Part shown: piece after piece, positions 25,856-33,685 of the stretch
Layout: each line of letters opens with the position of its first letter
Numbering within the stretch: the first letter of the stretch is position 1
From: Natronococcus sp. CG52
Lineage (GTDB): Archaea > Halobacteriota > Halobacteria > Halobacteriales > Natrialbaceae
Reading direction: 5' to 3'
DNA length: 64,000 nucleotides
Assembly (NCBI RefSeq): GCF_023913515.1
Contig: NZ_CP099391.1
Location: 3,410,001 to 3,474,000, forward strand
Notes under the pieces: model-generated
The model's input: only the letters and a program-made list of their open reading frames with translations
What the model was told of the DNA's origin: nothing
The model's database searches: none
Program-made: the position numbers and the translations under genes

Positions 25856-26908
25856 TCACTCGAGCGTGTTCGACGGATCGAGCGACCGGGACGGCGCCTC
25901 CGGCCAATTGACCCCGTCGGGACCGATTTCGAGGAGATCCGCCACGTGAACGCGGCCGTCGTCGAGTCGAACGCCGGCGTCGAGACGCACTACGGTCCCG
26001 GAAGTAACCTCGTGGCTCCCTCGAGACGGTCGTTCGTGAGGTTCGAGACCGACGCCGGCGACGCGCGTCTCGATGCCGTCGTCGTCGTCGAACCCGAACG
26101 CCCTGACTTCGGCCTCGAGGTCGGCTTCGACGGCGGTGACCGACTGCGGGTCGGCCGTAAGCAGGGCCGCCGCGGAGCGAAGCGCGCGGGTAACGCCGAT
26201 GTGGGCGCGTCGCTCCCGCCCCCCGTCGCCGTCGACGACGAAGGTGCGAACGAGTCCGCCGTGGTACCCTCCCGGTTCTCGAGGTGCGACCTCGAGGACG
26301 ATCGAGTCGTCGGGTCGGATCGCGTCCGCTGTGGCGGTCGAAACGGCAGTGTTGCCGGCCGGAAGCGCGCCGGCCGAGACGACGGCTTCGTCGACCGCCG
26401 TCCGCAGGCGAGAGTCCGTCAGCCTCTCGCCGTCGACCGTCAGCCGCCCGTCGACGACCGTCGCATTCGTGAGCATCGACGCCGCCCGCCGAACTCCCGC
26501 ACTCGCAGCCGCCTGCGCGGTCTCGATCCGCTCGCGCTCGGAATCCGTCTTCGTCGCTCGAGTCCGGGCGACGACGTCCGACGAAGCGAGGGAAAACTCG
26601 GCTTTCTCGAGGTAGAGTGCGGCGTCGTGGGGAATTCGCGCCGGCGTCAGCAGCGTCCCCGCGAGGCCGCCGTCGGTCAGCCGCTCGGCCAGCGCGTCGG
26701 CCGGATGCGTCGAGACCGCGTCCGCCGAGCAGACGTGCCACTCGCGGCCGTCGAACGCGATCGCGAGATAATCCGAGTCGAGCGCCGGCCGGCAGTAGTG
26801 GATCGTCGGGTCGCGAACCGCGCCGGCGTGGACGAACGCCGTCGCACTGCGACGCTCGAGGACGCCAGCCAGCGCGTCCTCGAGGTGATGCGTACCGCCG
26901 CCAGTCAC
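25856..26908 (-). CDS. M24-fold protein lacking metal ligands (pseudo-aminopeptidase)
   Basis: 350 residues. The fold of Xaa-Pro peptidases is recognisable from GDSI-type strands and the stretch VLEVAPREPGGYHGGLVRTF, where active enzymes have VxxDxG...SDxTRT. The five metal-binding positions read Glu (for Asp), Gly (for Asp), Ala in VAGVGLE (for His in HGxG), Asp in VVRLDAG (for Glu) and Ala in HVADLLE (for Glu). Three of five are therefore lost and the rest changed, so peptidase activity is unlikely. Its ATG overlaps the stop of the helicase gene by four bases, implying translational coupling. Possible role: a binding partner or regulator of the helicase (inference). Confidence 0.75.
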   Translation of the reverse strand: MTGGGTHHLEDALAGVLERRSATAFVHAGAVRDPTIHYCRPALDSDYLAIAFDGREWHVCSADAVSTHPADALAERLTDGGLAGTLLTPARIPHDAALYLEKAEFSLASSDVVARTRATKTDSERERIETAQAAASAGVRRAASMLTNATVVDGRLTVDGERLTDSRLRTAVDEAVVSAGALPAGNTAVSTATADAIRPDDSIVLEVAPREPGGYHGGLVRTFVVDGDGGRERRAHIGVTRALRSAAALLTADPQSVTAVEADLEAEVRAFGFDDDDGIETRVAGVGLEPHERPSRGSHEVTSGTVVRLDAGVRLDDGRVHVADLLEIGPDGVNWPEAPSRSLDPSNTLE

Positions 26909-28770
26909 GGCGCTTCGGCTTCGATCTCGTCGGCTTCGGGTTCGGGAGCCTGGGCCTGCTCGAGCAGTTCCTCGAGGGTCATATCGGTCAGGCGGTTGTT
27001 GAGCAGGACGTCGATCGGCAGCGTCGGCGCGCCGTCGACGAGGTTCTCGAGGACGAAGAGCTGTTCGCGGGCCCGGGACATGCCGACGTAGAAGACGCGG
27101 CGTTCGTTGTCCGTGAGCACGGGAACGGGCGAGGTCGTCTTGGTGAACTCCTCACAGCCGGGGACGTCCTCGGGGTCGTCGACGGTCGCGACCATCTGTT
27201 CGACGACCTTCTCGGTGAGGTCGGTCCCGATGAAGACGTGGTCGGCCTCGCGACCCTTCGCGGAGTGGATAGTGCCGACGCGGACCCGATCGGTGGCCAT
27301 CCCCTGGTACTCGCCGATGCCGAAGTACGAACGGATGCTCTTCTTCTGGAAGTTGGTGACCTTCCGGACCATGTCGGCCGCCGAGGCGGGATCGGGCATG
27401 AAGGGGGCGTGGTCCTCGATGACGTCGCCGGGGATCATGAGCTCCTCGAGGTCCTCGATACCGGTCTCCTCCTGTCGCTCGTCGATGGTATCGAAGAGGT
27501 CGTCGCGCTCGTTGGTGCCGAACGCCGACTCCTGGAGCATGTCCGCGAGTCGACGGGCCTGGAGCCCGTCGACGTCGTCGCCGCGGTCGATCGCCTCGAC
27601 GGCGCGGACGTACTGGGTGAGCCGGTCGGTCCACATCCGCTGGTCGGTCAGCGACCGGAACGGCACGCCCTCGGTGATGAACTCGTCGATGAACTGGAAC
27701 ATCTGGTAGCGCGCGCGGAACAGCACCATGATCGTTCCGTCGCCCTCGACGAGCGCGCGCCGGACCATCCGAACGACGTCGAGCATCGACGCGTTCGCAC
27801 GGGCGTCGACCGAGCCGCCCTCTTTGCGGGGCTTCAAGTCCTTGTCCTGGCGCTGGTCGATGTGGCGGATCTCACGGTTGACCGCGTTGAGAACGTTCGA
27901 GGGGAGTCGGTAGGAGTTGGGGAGGATGACGTCCTCGTCGACCTCCTCCTCGAGCAGGAGCGCGGGGTCGGCGCCCTGCCAGGAGTAGACGACCTGGTCG
28001 TCGTCGCCGGCGATCAGGACCTGCTCCATGTGCGGTTTCCACTCCTCGTAGACGTCGTACTGTAGCGTGGTGATGTCCTGGAACTCGTCGATCACCAGGT
28101 AGTCGACGCTCGGCAGCAGGGAGCGCTGTTTGACGCGCTCGAGCATGTCGGCGAAGCCGATCTTTCCCTGCTCGCCCTTGTAGCTGCGCCAGGCGCGGAT
28201 CGCCTCGGGAACGTCGATCCGGTCGTCGTCGGAGGGCCAGGTCGGCGTGTACTTGTTGCCCTCCTGTGCGTTCGGATCGATTTCGGGTGGGAGTCGTACC
28301 TCCTCCTGGTCCCACTGGAAGGGAACGTCGTACCAGTCCGTGACCTCGCGTCGGGTTCGCTGGAGCCACTGGCTCGTGGCGATGACCTTGTTCCCGATCG
28401 TCGTCGAGCGAGCGGTCCGCCGACCGGCACCGCTGTACTCGTCTTCGTACTCGATGCCGTACTCGTCGCAGAACTCTTCCTTGTCGGACTCGCCGATAAC
28501 GTCGCTTCGAGAGAGATCGAGCAACTCGTAGGCCTTGGCGTGCATCGTACAGACGTTGCCCTGCAGCGCACGCGGACTCTCGTCGAGTCGCTCGGCCAGT
28601 CGTTCGCGAACTTCCTGTGCAGCCGCCCGTGTGTACGAGACGACGAGAATGTCCCGGAACGTGACCCCCTCTTGCTCGAGGATCTCTTCGACGTGATCGA
28701 GGAGGGCGGTCGTCTTCCCGCTCCCCGGACCACCGAACAGCCGGGTGACCTTCGTCTCCGTAGTAGCCAT
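26905..28770 (-). CDS. UvrD/Rep-family superfamily I DNA helicase
   Basis: 621 residues. The SF1A motifs occur in order: GGPGSGKTT (motif I, 13-21), VVSYTRAAAQEVRERL (Ia, near 45), LVIDEFQDITTLQ (II, near 245), IAGDDDQVVYSWQGADP (III, near 272), RLPSNVLNAV (IV), VRVGTIHSAKGREADHVFIG (V, near 495) and VFYVGMSRAREQL (VI, near 572). The DEFQD motif and glutamines are as in UvrD/Rep/PcrA, suggesting a 3'-5' translocase in repair or replication-restart. The C-terminus is short and acidic and overlaps the M24-fold gene by four bases. Position close to the origin may favour a replication link (inference). Confidence 0.9.
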   Translation of the reverse strand: MATTETKVTRLFGGPGSGKTTALLDHVEEILEQEGVTFRDILVVSYTRAAAQEVRERLAERLDESPRALQGNVCTMHAKAYELLDLSRSDVIGESDKEEFCDEYGIEYEDEYSGAGRRTARSTTIGNKVIATSQWLQRTRREVTDWYDVPFQWDQEEVRLPPEIDPNAQEGNKYTPTWPSDDDRIDVPEAIRAWRSYKGEQGKIGFADMLERVKQRSLLPSVDYLVIDEFQDITTLQYDVYEEWKPHMEQVLIAGDDDQVVYSWQGADPALLLEEEVDEDVILPNSYRLPSNVLNAVNREIRHIDQRQDKDLKPRKEGGSVDARANASMLDVVRMVRRALVEGDGTIMVLFRARYQMFQFIDEFITEGVPFRSLTDQRMWTDRLTQYVRAVEAIDRGDDVDGLQARRLADMLQESAFGTNERDDLFDTIDERQEETGIEDLEELMIPGDVIEDHAPFMPDPASAADMVRKVTNFQKKSIRSYFGIGEYQGMATDRVRVGTIHSAKGREADHVFIGTDLTEKVVEQMVATVDDPEDVPGCEEFTKTTSPVPVLTDNERRVFYVGMSRAREQLFVLENLVDGAPTLPIDVLLNNRLTDMTLEELLEQAQAPEPEADEIEAEAP

Positions 28771-28910
28771 TGTAGCTGTTCAAGAGCGCAATACCCATAA
28801 GTGACGTGGGTTACGGTCAAAAAATCGCGTTCCGGATCGGTGACCAACGTGAACCGATCGGGACTCTCTCGAGTCCGACTCGTTCCGGACGTCCGTGGCA
28901 GTTCGGACGG

Positions 28911-29096
28911 TTACGGCGACGGTTCCCATCCACAGACGGTACAGGAGCTGGCGGACTGCTCGTGAAGTCCGCCGCAGTCCGGACACTGCTTCTTGTTATA
29001 CTCCTCTTCCCACCCGATTCGTTCTACCGTGTGACCGCGGTCTGCGAGGAATTCGTCGAAGACATCGTCACCGGCACCATTGGGTGAGGTTGCCAT
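28911..29096 (-). CDS. Small zinc-finger protein of the HVO_0416 type
   Basis: 61 residues from ATG 29096 (MATSPNGAGDDVFDEFLADR). The centre GHTVERIGWEEEYNKKQCPD contains no catalytic signature, and a zinc ribbon follows, CPDCGG near 38 and CTVCGW near 52. The sequence strongly resembles a haloarchaeal family I know as HVO_0416-like zinc finger proteins; function unknown, probably nucleic-acid or protein binding. The start choice rests on family resemblance; an ATG at 29117 is seven codons earlier. Confidence 0.75.
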   Translation of the reverse strand: MATSPNGAGDDVFDEFLADRGHTVERIGWEEEYNKKQCPDCGGLHEQSASSCTVCGWEPSP

Positions 29097-29257
29097 AGCT
29101 ATGTCAATGCACACCACGCTATTAAAACACCCGATTCACACAGAGATCTGCCGGATCTTTGCGGAGACCGGCAGCCTGTATCGGGTTCCAGCGGGTAATC
29201 CGGTACGCGAGTCGATCGACCCGCGAACTTTTCTCGCTCTCGCCCCAACGGTCGACC

Positions 29258-30115
29258 ATGAGCGAGCTGCGCCTCGACGCGACTCAACTGGATCGCTACT
29301 CGAGACACGTAATCATGGACGAGATCGGGCCGGACGGACAGCAGCGCCTGCTCGACGGAAGCGTCCTCGTCGTCGGCGCGGGCGGACTGGGCTCGCCGGC
29401 GATCCAGTACCTCGCGGCCGCGGGCATCGGACGGCTGGGGATCGTCGACGACGACGTCGTCGAGCGCTCGAACCTGCAGCGCCAGATCGTCCACGGCGAC
29501 GACGACGTCGGCCGCCCGAAGGTCGACAGCGCGGCCGACTACGTCCGTGCGCTGAACCCCGACGTCGAGGTCGAGCCCCACGAGACTCGCATCACCGCGG
29601 ACAACGTCGGCGAACTGGTGAGCGACTACGGCGTCGTTCTCGACGCCAGCGACAACTTCGGAACCCGGTACCTGCTCAACGACCACTGCGTTCTCACCGG
29701 GACGCCGCTGTCCCACGGCGCGATCTACCGCTTCGAGGGGCAGGTCACGACGTTCACGAACGAGCGCGGCGAGGCCGAGACCGGGTCGGAGGACGGCGAC
29801 TCGCCGCCGTGTTACCGCTGCATCTTCCCCGAGGCGCCCGAGCCCGGCACCGTTCCCGACTGCGCCACGACCGGCGTGCTGGGCGTCCTCCCCGGAGCCG
29901 TCGGCTGCATCCAGGCCACCGAGGTCGTCAAGTACCTGCTCGAGAAGGGCGACCTGCTCGAGGGACGCCTCCTGATGTACGACGCGATGGGCATGACCTT
30001 CGAGACGGTCGACGTGCTCGCGAACCCCGAGTGTCCGGTCTGCGGGGACGATCCCGAGATCGAGTCGGTCGAGGACGTCGCCTACGAGGGGAACTGCGGA
30101 ATTTCGGCGGACTGA
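29258..30115 (+). CDS. ubaA: E1-like ubiquitin/SAMP-activating and MoeB/ThiF-type adenylyltransferase
   Basis: 285 residues from ATG 29258 (MSELRLDATQLDRYSRHVIM). In haloarchaea this single E1 adenylates the C-terminus of ubiquitin-like SAMP proteins for protein conjugation and for sulfur transfer to tRNA and molybdopterin. The ATP loop is GAGGLGSP at 40-47; adenylation residues lie around RSNLQRQ at 70-76 and DNFGTRYLLND at 132-142. Zinc cysteines are CYRC at 185-188 and CPVC near 264. The likely catalytic Cys202 lies in PDCATTGVLG. It appears monocistronic. Confidence 0.88.
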   Translation: MSELRLDATQLDRYSRHVIMDEIGPDGQQRLLDGSVLVVGAGGLGSPAIQYLAAAGIGRLGIVDDDVVERSNLQRQIVHGDDDVGRPKVDSAADYVRALNPDVEVEPHETRITADNVGELVSDYGVVLDASDNFGTRYLLNDHCVLTGTPLSHGAIYRFEGQVTTFTNERGEAETGSEDGDSPPCYRCIFPEAPEPGTVPDCATTGVLGVLPGAVGCIQATEVVKYLLEKGDLLEGRLLMYDAMGMTFETVDVLANPECPVCGDDPEIESVEDVAYEGNCGISAD

Positions 30116-30424
30116 ACGGCTCGGTCGGTTGGCATCGGACAGCTTCGATCGCTAAACGATCGGACGCGATCAGCGGTGTTTCGACGTTCCGTTTCGGAGG
30201 GTCGTGGCGCGCCCGTGATGGGCGTTATGCGGAGAGTGCGAGTCGTACGAGCGGACTTCTGTCAGCTATCCACGGTACGGGTAGAGCCGTGCTGAATAGA
30301 AGGCGCATATCTCGCACGAAGCGGTGACGACGAGGATCAACCGGCTCGATTGGACAGCAGCTGATCCGAAGAGACCAAATTGAACACGACGGCGTACACC
30401 GGAATCGAACCGACGGGCCGAATT
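30116..30424. other. Gene-free stretch with an isolated T-arm-like sequence
   Basis: 309 bases after ubaA. No coding frame stands out. On the minus strand, GGTTCGATTCC (30401-30411) matches the tRNA T-arm consensus and is followed by CGGTGTACGCCG, but no 5' half or matching acceptor strand was found, so this is not a complete tRNA. The stretch leads into the AT-richer GNAT gene. Confidence 0.35.
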
Positions 30425-30964
30425 TTACCGACGCTGTTGTTGCCACTCGGAGGAGAGTAATCCATACAAGATACAGTCGTGGTACTCTCCTTTGACGAAA
30501 TCTTGCTCTCGTCGCCTCCCCTCCTTGACGAAGCCAATCTTCTCCACGAGATGTTGGGCTGGCTCGTTGAACTCGATCACCTCTGCCACGAACTTGTGAA
30601 GCCGACAGTGGTCAAACCCATACTCGACGAGTAGCTCGACCGCCTCGGTTCCGTAGCCTTCGCGGGAGTAGTCTGGATGTATCCAACAACTTAGTTCCGC
30701 AACGCCTGCGGTCTCATTCACTTCCGAAAATCCGACTAAGCCAACAGGCTCCGTCTCGGTGGCGACGAGGAAGCGAACGGCGGACGATGATTTCGAATCC
30801 GAAGAGAAGACGGAGCGAATTTCGTTCAGGGGATATGGTCTGGACGGCTGCATCGTCTTCCATATCTCGGGAGAATTGACGGTCTCATGGATGAACTCCG
30901 TGTCTTCCTCTTCAACCGTACAGAGCGACACTGAATTACCGATAAGAAAGGCTGGCCCAGACAT
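30425..30964 (-). CDS. GNAT family N-acetyltransferase (RimJ/RimL type)
   Basis: 179 residues. The N-terminal strand-helix SVSLCTVEEEDTEFIHETVN, central VGLVGFSEVNETAGVAELSC, acetyl-CoA loop region YSREGYGTEAVELLVEYGF (R/Q-x-x-G-x-G/A type, near 117-123) and the later NEPAQHLVEKIGFVKEGRRR are the usual RimL-type blocks. Likely acetylates a protein N-terminus or small amine; substrate unknown. G+C is visibly lower than elsewhere (about half in the lines I counted) and protein composition is less acidic, which suggests acquisition from another source. It is flanked by gene-poor DNA on both sides. Confidence 0.85.
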   Translation of the reverse strand: MSGPAFLIGNSVSLCTVEEEDTEFIHETVNSPEIWKTMQPSRPYPLNEIRSVFSSDSKSSSAVRFLVATETEPVGLVGFSEVNETAGVAELSCWIHPDYSREGYGTEAVELLVEYGFDHCRLHKFVAEVIEFNEPAQHLVEKIGFVKEGRRREQDFVKGEYHDCILYGLLSSEWQQQRR

Positions 30965-31377
30965 GAACTACATCGACTGTAGCTTCACTTAGCGATTGTG
31001 AATTGGTGGTTGACGTCGGTCAGAACGGGGCGTGTCGCTGCGAGATGCACCTTCTGTATTCAGCACGCAGCCTCTGGCACATACCTGCTCGTCCCGAACG
31101 GAATGCACTTACGGTGACGACAGGGATTTCCACACCCTCCCCGACCGATTCGTTCGGTCGCTCCGCTCCCTCACTCATCCACCGGAAGACGCTTTGCGTC
31201 TTTTAGGCCTTCGTTCGTTTCACTCACGAAGACCTCGCACAGTGTCGCCGATCGACAGCGCGCCACCTCATAGGGTCGGTTGTAACTGTTTACCGGTCAT
31301 TCGCCGGAGCGGGTGTCGAATGACCGGAAATGACTTACGACCGATCCTATCAGTGCGGATCGTCGGCTCCCTGTGAT
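30965..31377. other. Gene-poor region with stacked hairpins, possible element remnant
   Basis: 413 bases between the GNAT gene and the SDR gene. No credible coding frame; the longest one has frequent Cys, Arg and Ser codons unlike local genes. Perfect hairpins: CGACCGA (31142-31148)/TCGGTCG (31154-31160), AAGACGC (31186-31192)/GCGTCTT (31196-31202) followed by TT, and CTTCGT/ACGAAG near 31210-31230. This may be the edge of a decayed mobile element, but no transposase sequence is recognisable. Confidence 0.4.
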
Positions 31378-32163
31378 CTAACTCCGCAGCAGGCCGCCGT
31401 CGATCGGCACCTCGACGCCGTTGACGAAGCTCGCACGCGGACTCGAGAGGAAAGTAACGACCTCGCCGAGTTCCCGCGGGTCGCCGATTCTATTCATCGG
31501 GATCTCGGTCGCGAGGTCGGCCAGCCCCTCCTCGTAGTCGCCGTAGTTGCCGCGGTCGATTCGGGCCTCGACGAGTTCCTCGATACGCGGCGTCTCGATC
31601 GTCCCCGGCAGCACCGCGTTGGCCCGGATCTCGGGGGCGAACTCTCGGGAGACCGTCTTGACCAGTCCGATGACGCCGCGCCGGACGGCGTTCGACAGCA
31701 GGAGGCCGTCGGCGACCTCCCTGACCGTCCGGGAGGTGATACAGGTGATCGTCCCGTGGTCCGAATCGAGTAAGTGCGGATGGGCCTCCTCGATCGTCCA
31801 GACGACGCTCATCACCAGCAGATCGTACGCCTGGTACCAGTCCTGCTCGCTGGTCTCGAGGAAGGTCGTACTCGGCGGCCCGCCGGCGGAGGTGACGAGG
31901 TGATCGAGTCCGCCGAACTCGTCGACCGTCTCGCTCACGAGCCGAGAGACGTCGTCGGGATCCGTGATGTCGGTCTCGACGGCGAGCACCTCGCCCGCCG
32001 CCGTCTCGGCGATCTCCTCGCGTGCCGCCGCGAGCCGCTCTTCGTCGCGGCCGCAGATCGTTACGTTTGCGCCCTCCTCGGCGAGCGCCCGGGCGCTCGC
32101 GAAGCCTAGCCCGCTCGAAGAGGCGGTCACCAGTGCGACGTTGCCGTCGAGATCGAGGTCCAT
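31378..32163 (-). CDS. Short-chain dehydrogenase/reductase-like protein without YxxxK
   Basis: 261 residues from ATG 32163 (MDLDLDGNVALVTASSSGLG). The Rossmann cofactor loop TASSSGLG (TGxxxGxG type, 13-20) and CGRDEERL, DITDPDD, LVTSAGGPP (NAGG-like) are present. The usual catalytic Tyr-x-x-x-Lys is absent: the region reads GLLLSNAVRRGVIGLVK, with Leu where Tyr should be and Arg rather than Lys. The Ser in ITCITS is kept. A subset of SDR proteins shares this SNxxR pattern, so this is a family trait rather than a fresh mutation. Cofactor binding is likely; catalytic chemistry is unclear. Confidence 0.82.
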   Translation of the reverse strand: MDLDLDGNVALVTASSSGLGFASARALAEEGANVTICGRDEERLAAAREEIAETAAGEVLAVETDITDPDDVSRLVSETVDEFGGLDHLVTSAGGPPSTTFLETSEQDWYQAYDLLVMSVVWTIEEAHPHLLDSDHGTITCITSRTVREVADGLLLSNAVRRGVIGLVKTVSREFAPEIRANAVLPGTIETPRIEELVEARIDRGNYGDYEEGLADLATEIPMNRIGDPRELGEVVTFLSSPRASFVNGVEVPIDGGLLRS

Positions 32164-32325
32164 ACGGCGACAGACGGCTGCCGGATACAAATACTGTCGG
32201 AGAGAACTGTTCGAAGAGCGGTCGCAACTGGTCGGACACCGTCTCACCGACTTCTGTCCGACAGTAACGCCCACCGTGCTCTGGCAAGCGCCCGCGGCCG
32301 ATGACAGCTCGAGGTTGTTGGGGCG

Positions 32326-32784
32326 CTACTCCTGGTGACGAACCTGGACGACTCCCTCCGAGGTGACGCTCACGGTCAGCGACGCCGCGACCTGTCGTCC
32401 GGAGATGGCGTTGCCAGCGGCGTCGCTGACGACCTTCATCAGGTCCGGGGCACTGTGGTCGACCTTGACGCCGGCTTCGTCACAGGCGTCGTAGACGAGC
32501 TGTGGAACGTCGTAGAGGTCCGTCCCCTCCGGGACGCGAACGCGAACCGGGGCTCGCAGCGCTTCCGCGAACGCGACCGTCTCGCGCGCCTTCGCGACGT
32601 TTTCCCGGGCGCTCGCCTCGATCGACGAGACGTTCGCGCGGGAGGTCCCGAGCGCGTCGGCGATGTCGGCCTGGGAGACGTCGCGTTCGCGCAGCGCGAG
32701 CACCTGTGCCTGCCGGTGGGTCAACACGCTGGTTTCGGGCTCGAAGCCGATCTCCTCGAGCAGTTTCTCGACGTCATCGATCAC
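32326..32784 (-). CDS. Tfx-family DNA-binding protein
   Basis: 152 residues from GTG 32784 (read as Met, IDDVEKLLEEIGF); a second GTG at 32799 is possible. An N-terminal helix-turn-helix (LTHRQAQVLALRERDVSQAD, then IADALGTSRANVSSIEASAREN, about 22-63) is followed by the Tfx C-terminal domain (VRVPEGTDLYDVPQLVYDAC, VKVDHSAPDLMKVVS). In methanogens Tfx binds DNA near the molybdenum formylmethanofuran dehydrogenase operon; haloarchaea lack that pathway and have several Tfx copies with unknown targets. It lies upstream of the SDR gene on the same strand. Confidence 0.88.
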   Translation of the reverse strand: MIDDVEKLLEEIGFEPETSVLTHRQAQVLALRERDVSQADIADALGTSRANVSSIEASARENVAKARETVAFAEALRAPVRVRVPEGTDLYDVPQLVYDACDEAGVKVDHSAPDLMKVVSDAAGNAISGRQVAASLTVSVTSEGVVQVRHQE

Positions 32785-32965
32785 GGGAATCGCCTCCACC
32801 GGAACCCGGGGCTCGCGTCAACATATCAGTTGCTAGCCGTCGGTAGGATCAAAGCTTCCACGGTCGCGGCCGACGATCCCGGCTCGAGACGTCGTTGCAG
32901 AGAAGAAAAGCGACGCTGCGTTCCAGATCGGAGCTGTCCACTCCTGTCCGTTCGAGGGCGGTCGA

Positions 32966-33487
32966 TCAGGAACCCCAGAAGTTCTCGCGACTGCCGAGAC
33001 GTTCGCGGGAGTAGGGGCGACTGCTATCGCGTTCGTCCTCAGCCTCATCCGCATCCTCGTCCTCCGCTTCGGATTCGCTGTCGGCTTCGTCCCCGTCAGC
33101 GTCGTCCGTTTCGTCTTCGAGTTCGTCTTCTTCCTCGTCGGCGTCCTCCGGGTCCATCGGAAGCAACTCGAGTTTCTCCGCGCGTGCGTGATTGCTGTGG
33201 ACGCGCGTGATCTCGACGCGAGCGCGTGCCTCCGGGAGGATACCGTCGACCATCACGATGAAGCCGTCGTCGGTCCGGCCGACGCCGGCACCGCTCTCGT
33301 GCATGTCGACGACGTCGACGATGACCTCCTCACCGGACTTGACAGGCTGGGTTTTGAGGTCGTCGATCGGCTGATTGTAGTGGTTGCACCACTCCTTACC
33401 ACCCCGGTCACCGTAGTGCTGACAACCCATTCCCGAGATGCGTTCGGAGAAGCTCGGACAGTCGTCAGCGAGTGGACAGTCTGCCAT
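32966..33487 (-). CDS. TRAM-domain protein with N-terminal Cys cluster
   Basis: 173 residues from ATG 33487 (MADCPLADDCPSFSERISGM). Four cysteines (4, 10, 22, 34) form an N-terminal cluster that may bind metal. A TRAM domain follows (about 45-110: VKSGEEVIVDVVDMHESGAG, then VGRTDDGFIVMVDGILPEAR), a small beta-barrel that binds tRNA or other RNA. Residues 115-160 are a long Asp/Glu-rich tail. Stand-alone TRAM proteins act in methanogens as RNA chaperones at low temperature; a role here is inferred only. No close partner gene. Confidence 0.82.
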   Translation of the reverse strand: MADCPLADDCPSFSERISGMGCQHYGDRGGKEWCNHYNQPIDDLKTQPVKSGEEVIVDVVDMHESGAGVGRTDDGFIVMVDGILPEARARVEITRVHSNHARAEKLELLPMDPEDADEEEDELEDETDDADGDEADSESEAEDEDADEAEDERDSSRPYSRERLGSRENFWGS

Positions 33488-33685
33488 AAGACGTAGTACC
33501 GGTGGCGTCGTTAAACCGTTTCCGTCTTGAAAGCGCCGGTTAGCCCCGTACATCCGACGCGCTGACGACACGATCCGACACGAACGCGGCCCGAAGCCGG
33601 ATTTCCTCGCGGAGATGTCGAATCAACTGGGACTGCGTGACACGGTGTTTCGAAAACGTTTACGGGAGGGGCGTGTGAGCAATAG

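Noticed and set aside
26617-28065. 482-codon plus-strand frame opposite the helicase and M24-like genes
   Set aside because: Covers two real genes in antisense; no recognisable protein family.
30390-30470. tRNA gene suggested by a T-arm consensus on the minus strand
   Set aside because: No matching acceptor 5' strand, D-arm or anticodon arm was found, and the would-be body overlaps the end of the GNAT gene.
31003-31376. Open frames of 67-114 codons in the gene-poor stretch
   Set aside because: Rich in Arg, Ser, Cys and His, not acidic, without any motif; interrupted by hairpins.
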